Origin: Pleurodeles waltl
Taxonomy: Eukaryota > Chordata > Amphibia > Caudata > Salamandridae
DNA: 64,000 nt
Assembly (NCBI RefSeq): GCF_031143425.1
Contig: NC_090450.1
Coordinates: forward strand, 222,343,442 to 222,407,441
Reading direction: 5' to 3'
This document shows, piece after piece, positions 9,226 through 19,800 of the stretch. A model generated the notes under the pieces. The model had not been told where the DNA came from. It worked only from the letters and a program-made list of their open reading frames with translations, and ran no database searches. The position numbers and the translations under genes were made by a program. Position 1 is the stretch's first letter; every line of letters begins with the position of its first letter.

Positions 9226-12200
9226 ATGAAATTTTTTAAAGCATTAAAGAGTGCGATGAAGGGGGAGTCTTACATTAAAGCGAGCGTAGGAGAGGAGACG
9301 CCACCCGAAGGTACACCAGCTTACATTGTAATGGAGGAAAGGGGGGTAGCTCCGTGCCTTTGGCTAAAGCAATGGCACAAGCTGACAGAGAAACATGGGA
9401 GCGTAGCGTTCCCGATCCATGGGACATTCAATATAAGGATCCTAGAGAATTTGAGATTCGCGATGTACGACATGAAGGTACCTCCAAGGCCAGCACAGTT
9501 TGAGGCTCTAGCGATTTGGGAACTAATGGCTAGACAGCAACAGCAAAAGAAGTTCGAGACGAGGATAAGAAAGGCAGAAAAGACACTAGCGGACGCTAGG
9601 TGGGATAATGCACAGAAGGTGTGGAGGTCAGATATATTGCAGGGGATAAAATTGTTTCCCGCAATTGCTAAGGAAGAAGAGGCGACAGGCAAGAAAGCTA
9701 CCTGTAAGACAAACAGGAGGTGTTCCGAAGATAGAGAAGACGAGTCAGATGATGAGGAGTTCATCATGCAATTGCTGAACGACCGTCCACCACCTTATGC
9801 AGAGAATAGACAAGGTCCAAGTACCAGTTCTGCCCCTCCGACACAGGTACAGAATTATGAAACTCTGAATTCAGAAACGCCATCGGGATCTAAGGACCCG
9901 AGTTTACTGTTCACCCCGCAGATACCGCAGGTTAGGAGAATATATCCAGATGTGCCTATATTGAAAACAGCAGAAAATTATCAGCCGCAGGTCCCAAGGT
10001 ACTACAGCAGTGACAACAGTACGGGAATGATTCTAGATCCAACCGTAATGGGAGTACAGAATGGTCGCAACCCAACAGTGGCACAAGCTGAATCAACCCA
10101 GTTTTTGATGCCTCAAAAGCAGATGCAGGGGGGAATAGCACATGCTCAGATGACGGGGAGTCAGACGGGCATGCAGGCAATGATGACCCATAGTGTGGGA
10201 ATGAACATGCCTCAGAACCTGGGGAATGGACAGAACCCAGATGCGATATCCCTACCCATTACTGTAGGTCCACCGGTACTTTTGTACAGTCAGCCTAACT
10301 CAGGTATGAGCGGTCAAGGATCAGTGGTGCAGAATGGGACGGAAAGGAGGTGCATAGAAAACACTCCAGAGACAACTCCGATAGTGGCTCAGCCAACTGG
10401 ATCTGGGTCCTTGATGGAGTTCAGTCCTATATGTGCTCAGTCAACAATGGTGAGGTCGAGTCCCCCACTGATGATACCGCTATCATCGAACACTGAAAAG
10501 TTGCCGCAACCATCAATGGCAGTCGATGTGAATGCTACACTGATGGGGTTGAATGCGCAACAGCTAACACAGTGGTTCAACAGTCTGAATTCCACACAAA
10601 GCTCAGCCAGTGGGAAGGGAGAAGACTATCTGAATAGGGTAAGGTTGAACATGGAAGCAGAAGAATTGGTGGAAGGGACTATGGGTTTGAATAGGTTAGA
10701 GTCCTACTCGGAAGAAGAGCTGAGGTATCTATGTCCTAGGATTACGAGAGAAGTGAACAAGGTACATAGAAGGTTGCAAGAAATAGCTGACAAAAACGGG
10801 GTTGAGATAGACAAGACAAAACACTTGAGCAGGAGCTATAGATTGGATTTCGGGACCACAGACTTTGAACACATGAGGTCAGCAGGCATGAAAACGCACC
10901 TTAGAGAATTGCTGCAGAGTGCACAAGTGTGGAGGTGCTTAGACAAATGGGAAAGCAGATGGGCAAAGAAAAAGGAAAAGAAGAAAGACAGTGTCCCAGA
11001 GCACAAGGAGAAAAGACCACAGAGTAGTGATGCAATAGCCATGTTACCAATGAGGGAGACAGCAGGGGGAAAATTAATACATGTACCGTGGCACAGAAGC
11101 GACATTCAGTCTTTTACGGATGATTTTCCCAAATTGAGAGAGAAGCCGATTGAGTGGTATCAACAGACTGATAGGTTTGTGAAGCTTGCAAAATGTCTTT
11201 GGGAAGACCTGAACACCCTCTTTGAGATTGTGGTTCCGGCAGATTTGTGGGAAGACTGCAAAAGGGCTGTAGGTTGGCCGACAAGTGAACCAGAGAGAGA
11301 CAGGGATACGGGTGCACCATCACCTATGGTAATGAGCTTGTACTATAAGGTGATTGAGCATTTGAAGACGAAGGTTGCCGCGAAAAATGTGGATTGGCAG
11401 AAGATTGATCGAACTGCCCAAGAGGCTAAAGAGTTGATTCATGGTTACTATGAGAGGTTGTTGAAGGCGTTCAAGAACTACAGTGGCACGGAAACAATAG
11501 AGGCGAAGGACATGCTTCATTTTGTGTTTAGATTTGTGGAAGGGCTGAGACCAGAGATAAGTCAGATGATAAAGACGCATTTGATTTGTTGGCAGTCGAA
11601 ACCGATTGATGAGGTGTTGAATTATGCGAAATACTGTAGCGACGAAATTGAAGTGAAACAGAAAAGGTTGAAAGAGAAAGTGATGGTGATGCTACTTAAG
11701 GCAGCTCAGACAGGTCTGCAAGGGTTGCAAGGGTTGCAAGGGTTCCAACAGCAGATACCGCAGCCGCAGGGAAACATGATGTTTCAGCCACTTGCGAGAG
11801 GTAGAGGCAGAGGAGGTTTTGGGAGTAACGGTCCGGATTTGAACACTGTTGTGATTCCGAATGGTGTACAGGCAATGAAAAGGGTGATGCCGTGTCACGT
11901 GTGCGGAATCGTCGGACATTGGAAACGCGAGTGCCCGATGATGGTGCAGGAAGGTGCAGGTGCTGGTCAGCAAAACAATGATGTCAATGCATTTCAGACA
12001 ATGAGGGAACCGAAAATGAGAGGTCCAAACCCAAATTTTCAGACCATAAATCAGCTGCAGGGATTACAGCCTATGCAGCCGCAGCAGATGCAGATGCCCC
12101 GTATGCAGATGACGCAATTGCAGCCAATGCAACAGCAGTTACCCATGGTACCTAATCAGCAAATGCAAATACCTTTGGCACCAGTGAATCAGCAGCAAGT

Positions 12201-14220
12201 GATGGTTCCTCCACAGGTCTCGGGTCAGGTGATGAATACAAATAGCACAGTACAACAGTTCCCATTACACAGTGAGAATGGAATAAACAATGTATGGGAG
12301 AGTGAAAGTTCAGAAGAGGAGGGAAATTGTGTGCTTGCAGCATCCTTGGAAGTTGATCAAAAGGGTCCGTATGTGGAGGGAAGAGTTATGGGTCATTGTG
12401 TTTCATTCTTGGTTGACACAGGAGCCACACGTTCAACTGTTAGGAGCATTGAAGTACCAAATTTGCCACTCTCAGGGAGAACAGTTCAAGTAGTGGGAGT
12501 AGCAAACAGGCACCTGACGAACCCAATCACAGACCCAGTACCAGTCAGCATTGGTAACTATCAAGGGTTACATAATTTTGTGGTATGTGACTCAAGCCCG
12601 ATAGCACTGTTAGGGAGAGACCTATTGTGCAAATTGGGATGTTCGATTACGTGTTCGCACGATGGAATTAGAATTCAGACGAGCAGTGATGGGGAAGAAG
12701 AGGACAGTGTAGAAGGGGATGAGATGGAAACTGTCGATGAAGAATATCCTCTGATTAACCTTTTTCCGATGATAACTGAAGAGGATATTCCAGCTGAATT
12801 ACGGGAAACAGTCGGAAAAGAAGTGTGGGATATGACAGGAAAAGAGGTGGGATTGGTGAAAGGAGTGGAACCAGTGAAAGTACCTGTAAAACCCAATGTA
12901 ACCTTTCCCCAGACCCCACAATACCACATGGCACAAGACACCCTCATGAAAGTCGCCCAACTCATTGACGAGTTTGTAAAACAGGGAGTACTGAAAGAAG
13001 TGTTAAGCAGTCCATGTAATTCACCAATCATGGGACTAATAAAGCCGAGTGGAAAGGTCCGAATTGTGCAGGACCTGAGGAAAATAAATGACATCGTAAT
13101 TAAATGCTGCCCTGTAGTACCGAATCCAGCTGTGATAATGTTTCAAATCCCGTGCGATGCCGAGTGGTTCTCAGTCATCGACTTGTCACAAGCATTCTTT
13201 TCGGTGCCTCTTCATGAGGACAGCCAATTTCTCTTTTGTTTCAAATTCTTAGACAGAGTTTACAGTTGGTGTCGAATTCCTCAAGGGTTTTCTGAGTCAC
13301 CGTCAATTTTCAATCAGATTCTAAAGAAAGACTTGGAAGCGTTAGAATTGCCATTCGAGTCAACCCTAGTACAGTACATTGATGACTTACAGATTGCATC
13401 TAAGACAGAAAGTGGCTGCACAGCCGACACCATTGCTCTGCTGAACCATTTGGGAAGGAATGGACACAAGGTGTCTCCTTCAAAGTTGCAGTTCTGTCAG
13501 AAGAAAGTGAAATACTTGGGTCATCAAATAGAGAAAGGGTCACGGAGAATAATGAAGGAAAGAATAACAAGTGTACTTCAAATGAGTCCACCAAAGACGA
13601 GGAGGGAGGTGAGGAAGTTTTTGGGGATGGTGAGCTACTGTCGCCAGTGGATTCCCAACTTCTCAACTCTAGCAAAGCCTTTACTGAAACTGACCCAGAA
13701 GGATGCCTTGGATGAAATTGAGCTGAAAGGAGATGAGATGGATGCTTTTATTGAATTGAAAGAATGCATGTGTAGGGCTCCAGCTTTAGGTATGCCTGAT
13801 TACACAAAGCCTTTCACATTGTTTTGTCATGAACGTGATGCATGTTCTTTGTCTGTCTTGACCCAAGCCCATGGTGGCATAAACAGACCAGTAGCGTATT
13901 TTTCAGCTACTTTGGATCCGGTCGCAGCAGCACTTCCAGGGTGTTTGCGCGCCGTAGCAGCAGTTGGTATCAGCCTCACTCAGAGTGAAGGAATAGTGAT
14001 GGGACATCCATTAACAGTCATGGTCCCTCACTCAGTTGAGATACTTTTGACCCGCTCCCGAACGCAACACATGACTGGAGCAAGACTCACAAGGTATGAA
14101 ACAATGATTCTGGGCTCACCGAATGTGCAGCTGAAAAGGTGCACTACGTTGAATCCAGCAACCTTGCTTCCCGGTTGTAGGAAGTTGGCTCTGTATGTGC
14201 TATTTCAAAGTAAGGAATAG
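9226..14220 (+). pseudogene. gag-pol: ERV gag-pro-pol frame, 5' part, cut in pol by the nested element
   Basis: An uninterrupted 1,664-codon frame; the last 14 codons come from the inserted LTR (from 14176). Gag: N-terminus MKFF with no myristoylation glycine; matrix-like region to about 160; PPPY late motif (188-191); Q/M-rich linker (200-460); a charged helical segment (480-590); capsid (about 618-830) with a major-homology-like stretch near 755-780; CCHC knuckle (C890, C893, H898, C903). A second Q/M-rich tract (930-1000) precedes the protease (DTGA 1064-1067). RT spans about 1220-1480 with D1319, PQGF and YIDD (1384-1387), then the connection domain up to LNPATLLP. No stop codon separates gag from pol, unlike MLV-type viruses. 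The frame continues at 24624 beyond the insertion. Confidence 0.9.
14171..14175 (+). repeat. Target-site duplication, left copy (CCGGT)
   Basis: CCGGT directly before the gypsy LTR, repeated exactly at 24624-24628 after the other LTR. A 5-bp duplication is typical of Ty3/gypsy integration and marks the exact insertion point in ERV pol. Confidence 0.95.
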
Positions 14221-16859
14221 CATGCACAGAGTCCAAGGGTTCCCCTTAGAGGTAAGATAGTGGCAAAAAGAGATAATACTAATGCTCTATTTTGTGGTAG
14301 TGTGGTCGAGCAGTAGGCTTATCCAAGGAGTAGTGTTAAGCATTTGTTGTACATACACATAGACAATAAATGAGGTACACACACTCAGAGACAAATCCAA
14401 CCAATAGGTTTTTATATTGAAAAATATCTTTTCTTAGTTTATTTTAAGAACCACAGGTTCAAATTCTACATGTAATATCTCATTCGAAAGGTATTGCAGG
14501 TAAGTACTTTAGGAACTTCAAATCATCAAAATTGCATGTATACTTTTCAAGTTATTCACAAATAGCTGTTTTAAAAGTGGACACAATGCAATTTTCACAG
14601 TTCCTAGGGGAGGTAAGTATTTGTTAGGTTAACCAGGTAAGTAAGACACTTACAGGGCTTAGTTCTTGGCCAAGGTAGCCCACCGTTGGGGGTTCAGAGC
14701 AACCCCAAAGTCACTACACCAGCAGCTCAGGGCCGGTCAGGTGCAGAGTTCAAAGTGGTGCCCAAAACACATAGGCTAGAATGGAGAGAAGGGGGTGCCC
14801 CGGTTCCGGTCTGCTTGCAGGTAAGTACCCGCGTCTTCGGAGGGCAGACCAGGGGGGTTTTGTAGGGCACCGGGGGGGACACAAGCCCACACAGAGATTT
14901 CACCCTCAGCAGCGCGGGGGCGGCCGGGTGCAGTGTAGAAACAAGCGTCGGGTTTGTAATGGAAGTCAATGGGAGATCTAGGGATCTCTTCAGCGCTGCA
15001 GGCAGGAAAGGGGGGGGTTCCTCGGGGAAACCTCCACTTGATCAAGGGAGAGGGACTCCTGGGGGTCACTCCTCCAGTGAAAGTCCGGTCCTTCAGGTCC
15101 TGGGGGCTGCGGGTGCAGGGTCTCTCCCAGGTGTCGGGACTTAGGATTCAAAGAGTCGCGGTCAGGGGAAGCCTCGGGATTCCCTCTGCAGGCGGCGCTG
15201 TGGGGGCTCAGGGGGGACAGGTTTTTGTACTCACAGTCTTAGAGTAGTCCTGGGGTCCCTCCTGAGGTGTTGGATCGCCACCAGCCGAGTCGGGGTCGCC
15301 GGGTGCAGTGTTGCAAGTCTCACGCTTCTTGCGGGGAGCTTGCAGGGTTCTTTAAAGCTGCTGGAAACAAAGTTGCAGCTTTTCTTGGAGCAGGTCCGCT
15401 GTCCTCGGGAGTTTCTTGTCTTTTCGAAGCAGGGGCAGTCCTCAGAGGATGTCGAGGTCGCTGGTCCCTTTGGAAGGCGTCGCTGGAGCAGGATCTTTGG
15501 AAGGCAGGAGACAGGCCGGTGAGTTTCTGGAGCCAAGGCAGTTGTCGTCTTCTGGTCTTCCTCTGCAGGGGTTTTCAGCTAGGCAGTCCTTCTTCTTGTA
15601 GTTGCAGGAATCTAATTTTCTAGGGTTCAGGGTAGCCCTTAAATACTAAATTTAAGGGCGTGTTTAGGTCTGGGGGGTTAGTAGCCAATGGCTACTAGCC
15701 CTGAGGGTGGGTACACCCTCTTTGTGCCTCCTCCCAAGGGGAGGGGGTCACAATCCTAACCCTATTGGGGGAATCCTCCATCTGCAAGATGGAGGATTTC
15801 TAAAAGTTAGAGTCACTTCAGCTCAGGACACCTTAGGGGCTGTCCTGACTGGCCAGTGACTCCTCCTTGTTTTTCTCATTATTTTCTCCGGCCTTGCTGC
15901 CAAAAGTGGGGCCTGGCCGGAGGGGGCGGGCAACTCCACTAGCTGGAGTGTCCTGCTGGGTTGGCACAAAGGAGGTGAGCCTTTGAGGCTCACCGCCAGG
16001 TGTGACAATTCCTGCCTGGGGGAGGTGTTAGCATCTCCACCCAGTGCAGGCTTTGTTACTGGCCTCAGAGTGACAAAGGCACTCTCCCCATGGGGCCAGC
16101 AACATGTCTCGGTTTGTGGCAGGCTGCTAAAACTAGTCAGCCTACACAGATAGTCGGTTAAGTTTCAGGGGGCACCTCTAAGGTGCCCTCTGGGGTGTAT
16201 TTTACAATAAAATGTACACTGGCATCAGTGTGCATTTATTGTGCTGAGAAGTTTGATACCCAACTTCCCAGTTTTCAGTGTAGCCATTATGGTGCTGTGG
16301 AGTTCGTGTTTGACAGACTCCCAGACCATATACTCTTATGGCTACCCTGCACTTACAATGTCTAAGGTTTTGTTTAGACACTGTAGGGGTACCATGCTCA
16401 TGCACTGGTACCCTCACCTATGGTATAGTGCACCCTGCCTTAGGGCTGTAAGGCCTGCTAGAGGGGTGTCTTACCTATACTGCATAGGCAGTGAGAGGCT
16501 GGCATGGCACCCTGAGGGGAGTGCCATGTCGACTTACTCGTTTTGTCCTCACTAGCACACACAAGCTGGCAAGCAGTGTGTCTGTGCTGAGTGAGAGGTC
16601 TCCAGGGTGGCATAAGACATGCTGCAGCCCTTAGAGACCTTCCTTGGCATCAGGGCCCTTGGTACTAGAAGTACCAGTTACAAGGGACTTATCTGGATGC
16701 CAGGGTCTGCCAATTGTGGATACAAAAGTACAGGTTAGGGAAAGAACACTGGTGCTGGGGCCTGGTTAGCAGGCCACAGCACACTTTCAATTGTAAACAT
16801 AGCATCAGCACAGGCAAAAAAGTCAGGGGGCAACCATGCCAAGGAGGCATTTCCTTACA
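14176..16859 (-). repeat. 3' LTR of the nested gypsy element
   Basis: 2,684 bp, near-identical to 21939-24623. It contains a 12-bp perfect stem with a GCA loop (15772-15798) and the inverted motif CCAATGGCTACTAGCC region near 15680. Small frames inside it recur in both LTRs and show no known domain. Confidence 0.95.
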
Positions 16860-16880
16860 CAACCCCCCCCCAAACGAAAG
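16860..16880 (-). promoter_or_regulatory. Polypurine tract of the nested gypsy element
   Basis: On the minus strand the bases before the 3' LTR read TTTGGGGGGGGGTTG, a G-run of nine directly next to the LTR start. This is where plus-strand DNA priming takes place in LTR elements. Confidence 0.7.
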
Positions 16881-16889
16881 AGGATGAGA

Positions 16890-19800
16890 CTAACCTTTCC
16901 CAAGAGAGTCTTCATTTTCTAAGTGGAAGAACCTGGAAAGGCCATCTGCATTGGCATGGGCAGTCCCAGGTCTGTGTTCCACTATAAAGTCCATTCCCTG
17001 TAGGGAGATGGACCACCTCAACAGTTTAGGATTTTCACCTTTCATTTGCATCAGCCATTTGAGAGGTCTGTGGTCAGTTTGAACTAGGAAGTGAGTCCCA
17101 AAGAGGTATGGTCTCAGCTTCTTCAGGGACCAAACCACAGCAAAGGCCTCCCTCTCAATGGCACTCCAACGCTGCTCCCTGGGGAGTAACCTCCTGCTAA
17201 TGAAAGCAACAGGCTGGTCAAGGCCATCATCATTTGTTTGGGACAAAACTGCCCCTATCCCATGTTCAGAGGCATCAGTCTGCACAATGAACTGCTTAGA
17301 ATAATCTGGAGCTTTTAGAACTGGTGCTGAGCACATTGCTTGTTTCAGGGTGTCAAAGGCCTGTTGGCATTCCACAGTCCAGTTCACTTTCTTGGGCATT
17401 TTATTGGAGGTGAGTTCAGTGAGGGCTGTCACAATGGATCCATATCCCTTCACAAACCTCCTGTAATACCCAGTCAAGCCAAGGAATGCCCTGACTTGAG
17501 TCTGGGTTTTTGGAGCTACCCAGTCCAGAATAGTCTGGATCTTGGGTTGGAGTGGCTGAACTTGGCCTCCACCTACAAGGTGGCCCAAGTAAACCACAGT
17601 TCCCTGCCCTATCTGGCATTTGGATGCCTTGATAGAGAGGCCTGCAGATTGCAGAGCCTTCAAAACCTTCTTCAGGTGGACCAGGTGATCCTGCCAGGTG
17701 GAGCTAAAGACAGCAATATCATCAAGATAAGCTGTGCTAAAGGACTCCAAGCCAGCAAGGACTTGATTCACCAACCTTTGGAAGGTGGCAGGGGCATTCT
17801 TTAAACCAAAGGGCATAACAGTAAACTGATAATGCCCATCAGGTGTGGAGAATGCTGTCTTTTCTTTTGCTCCAGGTGCCATTTTTATTTGCCAGTACCC
17901 TGCTGTCAAGTCAAAGGTACTTAGAAATTTGGCAGCACCTAATTTATCAATGAGCTCATCAGCTCTTGGAATTGGATGGGCATCTGTCTTGGTGACAGAA
18001 TTGAGCCCTCTGTAGTCCACACAAAACCTCATCTCTTTCTTTCCATCTTTGGTGTGAGGTTTGGGGACTAAGACCACTGGGCTAGCCCAGGGGCTGTCAG
18101 AGCGCTCAATTACTCCCAATTCCAGCATCTTGTGGACTTCCACCTTGATGCTTTCTTTAACATGGTCAGATTGTCTAAAGATTTTGTTCTTGACAGGCAT
18201 GCTGTCTCCTGTGTCCACATCATGGGTACACAGGTGTGTCTGACCAGGGGTTAAGGAGAAGAGTTCAGGAAACTGTTGTAGGACTCTCCTACAATCAGCT
18301 TGCTGTTGGCCAGAGAGGGTGTCTGAGTAGATCACTCCATCTACTGTGCCATCTTTTGGGTCTGATGACAGAAGATCAGGGAGAGGTTCACTCTCTGCCT
18401 CCTGATCCTCATCTGTTACCATCAACAGATTCACATCAGCCCTGTCATGGAAGAGCTTAAGGCGGTTCACATGGATCACCCTCTTGGGGCTCCTGCTTGT
18501 GCCCAGGTCCACCAGGTAGGTGACCTGAATCTTCCTTTCTAGTACTGGGTAAGGGCCACTCCATTTGTCCTGGAGTGCCCTGGGAGCCACAGGCTCCAGA
18601 ACCCAGACTTTCTGCCCTGGTTGGAACTCAACCAGTGCAGCCTTTTGGTCATACCAAAACTTCTGGAGCTGTTGGCTGGCCTCAAGGTTTTTGGTTGCCT
18701 TTTCCATGTACTCTGCCATTCTAGAGCGAAGGCCAAGTACATAGTCCACTATGTCCTGTTTAGGCTCATGGAGAGGTCTCTCCCAGCCTTCTTTAACAAG
18801 GGCAAGTGGTCCCCTTACAGGATGACCAAACAGAAGTTCAAAGGGTGAGAATCCTACTCCCTTCTGTGGCACCTCTCTGTAAGCGAAAAGCAGACATGGC
18901 AAGAGGACATCCCATCTCCTTTTGAGTTTTTCTGGGAGCCCCATGATCATGCCTTTTAATGTCTTGTTGAATCTCTCAACCAAGCCATTAGTTTGTGGAT
19001 GGTATGGTGTAGTGAATTTATAAGTCACTCCACACTCATTCCACATGTGCTTTAGGTATGCTGACATGAAGTTGGTACCTCTGTCAGACACCACCTCCTT
19101 AGGGAAACCCACTCTGGTAAAGATACCAATGAGGGCCTTGGCTACTGCAGGGGCAGTAGTCGACCTAAGGGGAATAGCTTCAGGATACCTGGTAGCATGA
19201 TCCACTACTACCAGGATATACATATTTCCTGAGGCTGTGGGAGGTTCTAGTGGACCAACTATGTCCACACCCACTCTTTCAAAGGGAACCCCCACCACTG
19301 GAAGTGGAATGAGGGGGGCCTTTGGATGCCCACCTGTCTTACCACTGGCTTGACAGGTGGGGCAGGAGAGGCAAAACTCCTTAACCATGTTGGACATATT
19401 GGGCCAGTAGAAGTGGTTGACTAACCTCTCCCACGTCTTGGTTTGTCCCAAATGTCCAGCAAGGGGAATGTCATGGGCCAATGTTAGGATGAACTTCCTG
19501 AACAGCTGAGGCACTACCACTCTCCTAGTGGCACCAGGTTTGGGGTCTCTGGCCTCAGTGTACAGGAGTCCATCTTCCCAATAGACCCTATGCGTTCCAT
19601 TTTTCTTGCCTTTGGACTCTTCAGCAGCTTGCTGCCTAAGGCCTTCAAGAGAGGGACAGGTTTCTTGTCCCTTACACAGCTCCTCCCTTGAGGGTCCCCC
19701 TGGGCCTAAGAGCTCAACCTGATAAGGTTCAAGCTCCAAAGGCCCAGTTCCCTCAGAGGCCAGAACTTCTTCCTGAGAAGAGAGGTTCCCTTTCTTTTGC

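Noticed and set aside
14776..16555. Series of 60-118-codon frames in the gypsy LTRs, repeated at 22429-24319
   Set aside because: They are duplicated because the LTRs are; overlapping frames in both strands and no motif indicate chance frames in GC-rich LTR sequence.
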